Shown here: positions 5,702 to 11,682 of the stretch, piece by piece
How the letters are laid out: each line of letters begins with the position of its first letter
Numbering within the stretch: the stretch's first letter is position 1
NCBI GenBank assembly: GCA_947625315.1
Contig: CANQOE010000011.1
Coordinates: forward strand, 1-15,428
Direction: 5' to 3'
From: an uncultured Bacilli bacterium
GTDB taxonomy: Bacteria; Bacillota_I; Bacilli_A; RF39; UBA660
DNA length: 15,428 nt
Position numbers and translations under genes: made by a program
Notes under the pieces: generated by a model
The model's database searches: none
What the model was told of the DNA's origin: nothing
Seen by the model: the letters and a program-made list of their open reading frames with translations, nothing else

Positions 5702-6661
5702 ATGACAGATGATTTAAATGGAGCTTTAAAACTTATTGATGAACAAATTAAATGCCAAAAAATTAAAATGGTAGGCCAACCTTTTGTTAAACAATCTTTA
5801 ATCTATGCTTTTACTACGGAAAATATCACTGGTTATTTATCTAAATTATCTCTAAAAAATAAAAATAATGCTTTAAGTGTTTTAGCCAGTGGGGACCAAC
5901 TTTTTAGTTTGGCTACTCTTGGCTTTAAAAATGTTGATACTTTTGATAGCAATGCACTAACTTCTTATTATGCTTTAGGCTTAAAATTGGCCGCTTTAAT
6001 TAAATATAATTATCAAGAATTTCTAAAATTTTTTACTCTAGTTTTTTCAACATCTAGTTTAGAAGAACTAAATGATTTAATCAATTCTTTATTACCTTTA
6101 ATGTCTAAAAAATATCGCCTATTTTGGCAACAACTTCTCGATTTTAATTATCAAAACCAAAAAGATTTACCTAAACCTCTTAATTTAATGCAAATGCTTC
6201 TTATGAATAAAAACATTAATCCTAAACGTTGTCCTTATTTATTAAATGCTCAAAATTATCAATTAGCTCAAGATAATATCAATAAAATGCATATTACTTT
6301 TAAATGCCTTAATGCTTTAGATATTCCTGATACTTATCATGAGAAATATGATTTAATTCTTTTATCTAATATTTGTGATTATCTATATAAATACTGGGAT
6401 TATAATTGGCCTTATTCTAAATTAAAAGAATATACTAATAAATTAATGCTTAACTTAAACTCTAAGGGAGTATTAGCTTTAGCTTATTTAATTCATAAAT
6501 ATAATTCTTATGATTCTTCTTATTTATATCACTTAATTCCTAGTAGTTCTGTTACTTTAAATAGTTTAACTAATGAATCTTTAATTAATTTTGCTAATAT
6601 TAGTAATGATAGTATTAATAAGACTATCAAAGATGCTTTATTACTCGTCAAAAAGAAGTAA
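5702..6661 (+). CDS. DUF3419 / BtaA-like SAM-binding protein
   Basis: The product (319 aa) resembles the DUF3419 family, which includes BtaA, the SAM:diacylglycerol 3-amino-3-carboxypropyltransferase of betaine-lipid synthesis. The SAM-binding region has ALSVLASGDQLFSLATLGF (57-75), with the family's SGDQ turn, then the strand VDTFDSN (78-84) with acidic D82, and ALGLKLAALIKYNYQEFLKFF (91-111), where BtaA-type proteins have a similar LKLAA helix. A late strand YDLILLSNICDYL (216-228) matches the family's LSN-x-x-D-(W/Y) motif. No membrane segment or signal peptide is visible. No btaB-type methyltransferase is nearby, so betaine-lipid synthesis is not supported and the substrate is unknown. 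The gene has its own promoter and an A/T-only terminator. Confidence 0.6.
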   Translation: MTDDLNGALKLIDEQIKCQKIKMVGQPFVKQSLIYAFTTENITGYLSKLSLKNKNNALSVLASGDQLFSLATLGFKNVDTFDSNALTSYYALGLKLAALIKYNYQEFLKFFTLVFSTSSLEELNDLINSLLPLMSKKYRLFWQQLLDFNYQNQKDLPKPLNLMQMLLMNKNINPKRCPYLLNAQNYQLAQDNINKMHITFKCLNALDIPDTYHEKYDLILLSNICDYLYKYWDYNWPYSKLKEYTNKLMLNLNSKGVLALAYLIHKYNSYDSSYLYHLIPSSSVTLNSLTNESLINFANISNDSINKTIKDALLLVKKK

Positions 6662-6664
6662 AAT

Positions 6665-6687
6665 AATTTAAACTTTTTAAATTTTTA
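6665..6687 (+). terminator. Weak A/T-only terminator
   Basis: AATTTAAA (6665-6672), a 3-nt loop and TTTAAATT (6676-6683) form an 8-bp stem without G-C pairs, followed by T (6682-6686). It lies right after the DUF3419-like gene. Stability would be low, so read-through into the Nudix gene is plausible. Confidence 0.4.
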
Positions 6688-6736
6688 CTAGCTTTTTTCT
6701 TTAATTTAGTTTAATATTATTACGAGGAAGTAATTT

Positions 6737-7252
6737 ATGAGAACTAAAATATTTAATTATAATCATCTAAAAGAAGAAGCAATTAATCATCATGTAACTA
6801 GAGTTAAAGCTATAATGCTTAATAAAGCCAATGAAATATTAATCGCGGAAGCTTATCATACTCCCCAGTTAGTCGGAGGTCATATAAAACCTCACGAATC
6901 TTTAAATACCGCTTTAAAAAGAGAAATATTAGAAGAAACAGGTATAACTTTAACCCAAGATTATTCACCTTTCTTTTGTTTAAAACATTATTTAAAACAT
7001 TATCCTAAGAAAGATATGCATACTTCTTTAGATATTTATTACTTTTATATACCTGCTAATGAAAAATATCATCTTCGTAAATTAAAACTTGATAAAAGAG
7101 AACAAAATGGTAACTTTTCTTTAACTTATATACCTTTAAAAGATTTAAAAAAATATCTAAAAAGTAAAGAAAAATTAAATCCTATTAATAAAATAATCAA
7201 TAAAGAAATACTTTTAGCTTTAAAAGCTTTTAAGAAAGAGGTAAAATTATGA
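6737..7252 (+). CDS. Nudix hydrolase
   Basis: The 171-aa product contains a perfect Nudix box at 48-70: G48, E54, R62-E63, E66-E67, G69 and I70, matching GX5EX7REUXEEXGU. These residues bind the Mg ions used to hydrolyse nucleoside diphosphates linked to another group X. The domain covers roughly residues 20-150, with a basic tail. The substrate cannot be deduced. GAGGAAG lies about 7 nt before the ATG. The TGA stop overlaps the ATG of the glycosyltransferase gene by four bases (ATGA), so the two are probably translationally coupled. That coupling hints at a nucleotide-sugar or related substrate, but only by context. Confidence 0.88.
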   Translation: MRTKIFNYNHLKEEAINHHVTRVKAIMLNKANEILIAEAYHTPQLVGGHIKPHESLNTALKREILEETGITLTQDYSPFFCLKHYLKHYPKKDMHTSLDIYYFYIPANEKYHLRKLKLDKREQNGNFSLTYIPLKDLKKYLKSKEKLNPINKIINKEILLALKAFKKEVKL

Positions 7253-8214
7253 AATTAATTAGTTTTGTTATTCCTTGTTATAATTCTAGTCCCTATATGG
7301 CTAAAGCTATTGACCCCTTATTAGAATTTAAAGATATTGAAATAATTATTGTCAATGATGGAAGTAAAGATGATACTCTAAAAATAGCTCAAAATTATGC
7401 TCAAAAATATCCTCAAGTTCAAGTTATTGATAAAGAAAATGGTGGTCATGGCAGTGGAGTCAATGCCGGCTTAAAAAAAGCTACTGGTAAATATTTTAAA
7501 GTTTTAGATAGTGATGATTGGCTTGATAAACCTTCCCTAAAAGAAGTAATTAAAACTTTAAAAAAAATTGATATTGATATGTTAATCGTCGATTATGTCT
7601 ATGAAAAAGAAGGGGAAGAACCTAAAGTTATGAAATACAAAGCTATTCCCCAAAATAAAGTTATTACTTGGCAAGATATTAAAAAATTTAAAGCTAGTGA
7701 ATATCTTTTAATGCATTCTGTTTTTTATAAAACCCAAATTTTAAAAGATATTAATTTAGAATTACCAGAACATACTTTTTATGTTGATAATATCTTTGTT
7801 TATTATCCTCTACCTTTTATTAAAAAAATGTATTATTTAGATGTCCCTTTATATCGTTATTACATTGGCCGAAGTGATCAATCAGTTAATGAAAGTGTTA
7901 TGATGTCGCGAGTTGACCAACAAATATTTGTAACTAAAACTATGATTGACTTTTTTGACCCTTTATCTTTTCAAGAAGAAAATTTAAGAAATTATTTAGT
8001 GCACTATCTCGATATTATGATGAGTGTTTCAACTATTCTTTTAAGATTAATTGGGTCATCGGCTAATGCTAAAGTCAAAGATTTATGGTCTTATTTAAAA
8101 ACTAAAAATCCCCAAGTTTATTCCCATATGTTTATTTCTCGTTTAACTAAATTACCTCGTTTTATAAGTGTTCCCGTCTATAAAATAGTTCGTAAAATTT
8201 ATAAATTTAATTAG
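7249..8214 (+). CDS. Family 2 glycosyltransferase
   Basis: The 321-aa product has the GT-A fold of inverting GT2 enzymes, which transfer a sugar from a nucleotide-sugar to a cell-surface acceptor. The N-terminus starts with SFVIPCYNSSPYM (5-17), followed by EIIIVNDGSKDDT (31-43), which binds the nucleotide, and GGHGSGVNAGLKKATGKYF (65-83), then the metal-binding DSDDW (87-91). The C-terminal 200 residues are more variable, with several aromatic and basic stretches that may associate with the membrane face; there is no clear transmembrane helix. Start codon and preceding stop overlap as ATGA. The stop codon TAG at 8212 is part of TAGGAG, the Shine-Dalgarno of the next gene. The acceptor is unknown. 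Confidence 0.9.
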   Translation: MKLISFVIPCYNSSPYMAKAIDPLLEFKDIEIIIVNDGSKDDTLKIAQNYAQKYPQVQVIDKENGGHGSGVNAGLKKATGKYFKVLDSDDWLDKPSLKEVIKTLKKIDIDMLIVDYVYEKEGEEPKVMKYKAIPQNKVITWQDIKKFKASEYLLMHSVFYKTQILKDINLELPEHTFYVDNIFVYYPLPFIKKMYYLDVPLYRYYIGRSDQSVNESVMMSRVDQQIFVTKTMIDFFDPLSFQEENLRNYLVHYLDIMMSVSTILLRLIGSSANAKVKDLWSYLKTKNPQVYSHMFISRLTKLPRFISVPVYKIVRKIYKFN

Positions 8215-8223
8215 GAGTTAAAA

Positions 8224-8541
8224 ATGGATAGTAAAAGATTTAAAATGCTTGATGAACCCTTTACTTGTCTAATTTGTCATAAAAAAGTAGAACCTCTAAA
8301 TTATACTGCAAGAGACCATTGTCCCTATTGTTTAACAAGTATTCACTTAGATAATTTACCTGGTGATAGACAAAATCCTTGCCATGGTATTTTAAACCCC
8401 ATTGATATTATGTCTAAAAAAGGGGAGATTAAAATAGTTTATAAATGTGCTAAATGTGGGGAAATAAAAGTAAATAAAATGGCTAATGATGATAACTATG
8501 ATTTAATTTTAAAAATAAGTGCTAATAAAGATATTAATTAA
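8224..8541 (+). CDS. RNHCP-domain zinc-ribbon protein
   Basis: The 105-aa product matches the small RNHCP family, whose function is not known. FTCLICHKKV (13-22) supplies the first CxxC (C15, C18). RDHCPYCL (30-37) is the family's RNHCP motif with N changed to D, giving C33 and C36. PGDRQNPCHG (46-55) and YKCAKCG (73-79) follow with C53, C75 and C78. The cysteine pairs suggest one or two zinc ribbons, possibly for nucleic-acid or protein binding. It follows the glycosyltransferase gene by 9 nt, with TAGGAG overlapping that gene's stop. Its own stop lies 2 nt before the hairpin that precedes metA. Confidence 0.85.
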   Translation: MDSKRFKMLDEPFTCLICHKKVEPLNYTARDHCPYCLTSIHLDNLPGDRQNPCHGILNPIDIMSKKGEIKIVYKCAKCGEIKVNKMANDDNYDLILKISANKDIN

Positions 8542-8543
8542 AT

Positions 8544-8577
8544 AATCTTCAACATATAATTAGTTGGAGGTTTTTTA
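8544..8577 (+). terminator. Terminator-like hairpin with the metA Shine-Dalgarno in its 3' arm
   Basis: Arms AATCTTCAAC (8544-8553) and GTTGGAGGTT (8563-8572) pair over 10 bp with T-G wobbles and a 9-nt loop, followed by T through 8576. GGAGG (8566-8570) is the Shine-Dalgarno of metA, 7 nt before its ATG, and is wholly buried in the stem. A ribosome finishing the upstream gene at 8541 should cover the left arm and open the stem, which would couple metA to translation of the RNHCP gene. Confidence 0.65.
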
Positions 8578-9447
8578 ATGCCTATATATTTAAAAAAAGA
8601 TTTACCTATCAAATCTAATAATTCTATTAATTTTATTTCGAAAATCAATCGTCATCTTCCTCATGTTAAAGTGGGTATTTTAAATTTAATGCCAACTTTA
8701 GAAGAAACAGAAGAACAACTCTTAAAAGCTTTAGATACTCCTTTATTACAAGTCGAAGTTATTTTTATTTATCTAACTTGTAAAAATAAAAATTTAAAAA
8801 CTCAAGAATATTATCAAAAATATTATACAAACTATCAAAAAATATCTTCCCTAGATGGTCTAATAGTTACTGGTTCGCCCTTAGAACATTTAAATTATCT
8901 AAATATAACTTACATTGATGAATTAAAAAACTTTTTAAATTTTACCAAAACTCATGTTAAAACATCTCTTTTTTTATGTTGGGCCTCAGAGTTTGCTTTA
9001 GAATATTTTTATGGGGTTAATCGTTATTTAGTTTCCTCTAAACACAGTGGTTTATATCTTCATTATCTCGTTAATAAAAGTTTAATAACTAAAGATTTTC
9101 CCGATTACTTTTATGTTCCTCAATCACGTTATTGCAATATCTTAGAAAGTGATGTTTTAAAAATTAAAGATTTAAAATTAATTAGTAAATCTAATCCTAC
9201 TGGTATATTTATTTTAGAATCAATCGATAAAAGTAAAGTATTTGCAACAGGTCACTTAGAATATAGTCTAAAAACTCTAGATTATGAATACAAAAGAGAT
9301 TTAAAAAAGGGTTTAAAACCCCCAATTCCTAAAAATTATTACCCTAAAGATAACCCAGAAGCTAAACCAATAAATAGTTGGTCACCTATTACTCATTTAT
9401 TTTATCATAACTGGTTATATTATTATGTTTATCTTAATAAATCTTAA
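8578..9447 (+). CDS. metA: Homoserine O-acetyltransferase (MetA-type)
   Basis: Acylates the hydroxyl of L-homoserine, the first committed step to methionine. The 289-aa product follows the MetA family: ILNLMPTLEETEEQLLKAL (34-52), LDGLIVTGSPLEHL (92-105), the nucleophile in LFLCWASEF (C134), ATGHLEYS with H226 and E228, and DLKKGLKPPIPKNYYPKDNP near the end. C134, H226 and E228 align with the catalytic Cys142, His235 and Glu237 of E. coli. E103 aligns with residue 111, where Glu is linked to acetyl-CoA and Gly to succinyl-CoA, so acetyl transfer is favoured. It is slightly shorter than usual (about 300-310), with a reduced N-terminal segment and altered loops such as PQSRY for PHSR. No metB, metC or metY gene is nearby. 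The last 14 nt overlap the convergent yolD-like gene. Confidence 0.88.
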   Translation: MPIYLKKDLPIKSNNSINFISKINRHLPHVKVGILNLMPTLEETEEQLLKALDTPLLQVEVIFIYLTCKNKNLKTQEYYQKYYTNYQKISSLDGLIVTGSPLEHLNYLNITYIDELKNFLNFTKTHVKTSLFLCWASEFALEYFYGVNRYLVSSKHSGLYLHYLVNKSLITKDFPDYFYVPQSRYCNILESDVLKIKDLKLISKSNPTGIFILESIDKSKVFATGHLEYSLKTLDYEYKRDLKKGLKPPIPKNYYPKDNPEAKPINSWSPITHLFYHNWLYYYVYLNKS

Positions 9448-9754
9448 CATCTAAAATTTGTTCAAAAGCTAAAACTTTATTATCTTCTAATTTAATTGTT
9501 TCCTCTTCTTTATTTACTTTTTTAATAATGGTTTTTATTTTATATATTTTATTATCTTTAAAAAAAGTAATAACAATTAAACTATGCATAAAATAAGCTT
9601 CTTTAAGTAATTGATTTAGATGTTCTTTTTCTTCGGGAAATAAAGTAGGTTTGGCTACTTTTTTCTTTTCTTCTAAATCATTTAATACTTCTTTAGAACT
9701 AATTAAACTTTCAAAAGGCTGCCATTTAATAAAGCCTCGGTCAAAACTAGGCAT
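9434..9754 (-). CDS. YolD-like protein
   Basis: The 106-aa product carries the YolD-like signature DRGFIKWQPF (5-14) and a C-terminal beta-rich part (about 55-106) with alternating charged and hydrophobic residues. YolD-like proteins are commonly encoded next to UvrX/YqjW-type Y-family polymerases; their role is not well defined but is thought to go with that of the polymerase in damage tolerance. The gene starts inside the end of the polymerase gene (8-nt overlap), so the two are translationally coupled. Its 3' end overlaps the metA 3' end by 14 nt in convergent orientation, with no space for a terminator of its own. Confidence 0.88.
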   Translation of the reverse strand: MPSFDRGFIKWQPFESLISSKEVLNDLEEKKKVAKPTLFPEEKEHLNQLLKEAYFMHSLIVITFFKDNKIYKIKTIIKKVNKEEETIKLEDNKVLAFEQILDVKIY

Positions 9755-11006
9755 GATGTCCTCCTATTTTTTGGTTGCGTTCTTTAATTGTCGAATCTTT
9801 TAATAAACTCGAAGCTTTTAAAAGGGCATTTTTACCATATCTTTTTTTAATAACATCAACTGCTTCTTCTAGTTCTTTTTTATCTTCTACTTCTTGAAAT
9901 TCTTCAAAAATATTTAATTGTCTTCCTTCATCATTTGTTAAAGCTCCACAAGATATTGTTACTTTACGAATAGCTTCTTCATTATAAAATTTATCTAAAA
10001 TCATTAAGCAAGCCTCATAGATAACTTTACTATCGCCAGTGGGATTATCTAGTTTTATTTGGTGATGAAAACCACCTCCCATATTTTTTGAAAAACCAAT
10101 TCCTAAACCAATTACTTGACTAACCTTTTTATTTTCTCTTAAACGGGCGGTAATAACATCAACCATTTCTCTTATAATTATTTTAATATTTTCGCCATTA
10201 TAATCTTTAAATAAAACTTGGGAATGCGAATAAGATTTATCTTCGCCTCTTTCATAATCATTGATGCGACTTAAATCAATGCCATTGGCATGAAACCATA
10301 ACTCTCGACCCATTACCCCAAATTTTTGAGTTAATTTATCTTTATCATAATTAGCTAATTCCCCAACAGAGTAAATATTTAGGCGATTTAATTTAGCTTC
10401 CATATGTTTTCCAATACCCCACATTTTTGAAAGAGGCGTAATCTTCCAAAGTTTGGAAGGGATATCTTCATAACTCCATTTCGCAATAAAATCTTGATTA
10501 TGTTTAGCTTCTATATCCATCGCCACTTTAGCTAAAAGCATATTTGGTCCAATACCACAAGTTGCATAAAGTCCTGTTTTCACTTTTACTTTTTCTAATA
10601 TTTCTAAAGCTAATTCATAATCACTTTTTTTATATAATTTTAAATAATCTGTTACATCTAAAAAACATTCATCAATCGAATAAATATGTAAATCTTTAGT
10701 ATCGACATATTCTAAATAAACACTTACTACTTCTTTACTTTTTTTAATATAATAACTCATATTGGGATTAACTATTTCATATTTAATATTTTTAGGTATT
10801 TCATATATTCTCCCCCTAGAAGGTACACCTTTATTCTTTAAAGCGGGCGTAACTGCTAGAGTTATAGCACCATTTCCTTGCTCTTTATTAGCCACCACCA
10901 AAGGATAGGTAAAAGGATCAACTCTTCTTTTTAAACATTCACAACTAGCAAAAAAACTTTTTAAATCAATACATAAAAAATTTCTTTTTAAATAAATATT
11001 TTCCAT
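9747..11006 (-). CDS. Y-family DNA polymerase, UvrX/YqjW type
   Basis: Translesion DNA polymerase of 419 aa. The palm holds D14 in FLCIDLKSFFASCE (10-23) and the D112-E113 pair in YSIDECFLDV (109-118), the metal-binding acidic residues. CGIGPNMLLAKVA (150-162) is the conserved stretch following the palm. The thumb has a helix-hairpin-helix, MWGIGKHMEAKLNRL (195-209). A little-finger domain follows, and QLNIF (363-367) fits a beta-clamp binding motif. The sequence is closer to Bacillus UvrX/YqjW than to DinB, judged by the NGAITLAVTPALKNKGV region and the YolD-like partner. AAGGAAAG lies 4-5 nt before the ATG. Such pairs are often damage-induced; the promoter spacer holds a near-palindrome (CAAACATTTG) that could be a repressor site but is not a clear LexA box. 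Confidence 0.92.
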   Translation of the reverse strand: MENIYLKRNFLCIDLKSFFASCECLKRRVDPFTYPLVVANKEQGNGAITLAVTPALKNKGVPSRGRIYEIPKNIKYEIVNPNMSYYIKKSKEVVSVYLEYVDTKDLHIYSIDECFLDVTDYLKLYKKSDYELALEILEKVKVKTGLYATCGIGPNMLLAKVAMDIEAKHNQDFIAKWSYEDIPSKLWKITPLSKMWGIGKHMEAKLNRLNIYSVGELANYDKDKLTQKFGVMGRELWFHANGIDLSRINDYERGEDKSYSHSQVLFKDYNGENIKIIIREMVDVITARLRENKKVSQVIGLGIGFSKNMGGGFHHQIKLDNPTGDSKVIYEACLMILDKFYNEEAIRKVTISCGALTNDEGRQLNIFEEFQEVEDKKELEEAVDVIKKRYGKNALLKASSLLKDSTIKERNQKIGGHHA

Positions 11007-11028
11007 AACTCTTTCCTTCTTTACTTAT

Positions 11029-11056
11029 ATTATACCAAACATTTGTCTTATTTCAA
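11029..11056 (-). promoter_or_regulatory. Promoter of the polY-yolD operon with an internal near-palindrome
   Basis: Read on the minus strand: -35 TTGAAA (11051-11056), a 16-nt spacer, and a consensus -10 TATAAT (11029-11034). The spacer contains CAAACATTTG (11036-11045), a dyad with only the central pair unmatched. Transcription should start near 11022, about 16 nt before the ATG. Confidence 0.6.
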
Positions 11057-11123
11057 GTGGAATATTTTGGAAATTATTATAAATAAACTAAAAGTTATAA
11101 TAATATTAGAAAGAAGAATAAGT

Positions 11124-11609
11124 ATGACTAAAAAAACTATTGTAAAAGAAATAGTTAATAAACCTTTAAGTAAAAAACAAGAAGGGGAAATATTAGACCT
11201 TTTAACTAAAGGAACTAAAACTATTGATATTGATAAAGAAGAAGCTAAAAAATTAACTTTTAAAGAAAAATTAGCCGACTATATAACTGCCCATGTAGGT
11301 TCGTGGTCTTTTATTATTTGTTTTGCTTCTTTTCTTTTACTTTGGATAATCCTCAATTTAACTATTCTAAAATTTGATCCTTTTCCCTTTATTTTATTAA
11401 ACTTATTTTTATCGTGTTTATCAGCCCTGCAAGCCCCGATTATTATGATGAGCCAAAATAGAGCTTCTCAAAAAGAAGTTAAAAGAAGTCAAAATGATTA
11501 TAAAACTAATTTAAAAAGCGAATTAATTTTAGAAGAAATTCACCAAAGCCTAGAAAAGTTAATAGCTAATCAAAAACAAATTTTAAAAAATCAAAACAAA
11601 AAACAATAA
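11124..11609 (+). CDS. DUF1003 membrane protein
   Basis: The 161-aa product fits DUF1003, a family of small inner-membrane proteins of unknown function. A charged N-terminus (1-55) precedes HVGSWSFIICFASF (57-70), the family's GSW-F-I motif at the start of the first membrane helix (about 62-81). FDPFPFILLNL (84-94) leads into the second helix (about 88-109), and QAPIIMMSQNR (103-113) closes the core. The tail (114-161) is a charged helix, probably a coiled coil in the cytoplasm. I start at ATG 11124 rather than the in-frame TTG at 11043: the extra 27 residues would run through the divergent promoter and are not family-like. A TATAAT (11096-11101) lies about 22 nt upstream of the ATG; the Shine-Dalgarno (GAAAGAAG) is weak. 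Confidence 0.85.
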   Translation: MTKKTIVKEIVNKPLSKKQEGEILDLLTKGTKTIDIDKEEAKKLTFKEKLADYITAHVGSWSFIICFASFLLLWIILNLTILKFDPFPFILLNLFLSCLSALQAPIIMMSQNRASQKEVKRSQNDYKTNLKSELILEEIHQSLEKLIANQKQILKNQNKKQ

Positions 11610-11611
11610 AT

Positions 11612-11640
11612 TTGCAAATTTAATAATAAAGTGCTATAAT
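11612..11640 (+). promoter_or_regulatory. Strong promoter of the LRR gene
   Basis: -35 TTGCAA (11612-11617), a 17-nt spacer and an extended consensus -10 TGcTATAAT (11632-11640). This is the best promoter match in the window. The -35 lies inside the palindrome AAATTTGCAAATTT (11608-11621), directly after the DUF1003 stop codon. Confidence 0.75.
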
Positions 11641-11644
11641 ATTA

Positions 11645-11666
11645 CTCAAAATTAATAAATTTTGGG
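11645..11666 (+). promoter_or_regulatory. Hairpin at the predicted 5' end of the LRR mRNA
   Basis: CTCAAAATT (11645-11653) and AATTTTGGG (11658-11666) pair over 9 bp with one T-G wobble and a 4-nt loop (AATA). Transcription is expected to start near 11646-11647, so the hairpin would sit at the very 5' end of the mRNA, ahead of AAGGAGG (11672-11678). There is no T-run, so it is not a terminator. A role in mRNA stability is inference. Confidence 0.45.
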
Positions 11667-11682
11667 TAAAAAAGGAGGAAAT

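Noticed and set aside
8541..8580. T-box or SAM riboswitch before metA
   Set aside because: There are only 36 nt between the RNHCP stop and the metA ATG, too short for either.
11036..11045. Classical LexA box at the polY promoter
   Set aside because: The dyad lacks the GAAC-N4-GTTC pattern, so I list it only as an unknown near-palindrome.
11043..11123. Upstream TTG start adding 27 residues to the DUF1003 protein
   Set aside because: It would overlap the divergent polY promoter and its -10/-35 boxes, and the extension does not resemble the family.
11662..11682. Upstream TTG start for the LRR gene
   Set aside because: The AAGGAGG ribosome binding site would be inside the coding sequence; ATG 11683 is correctly placed behind it.
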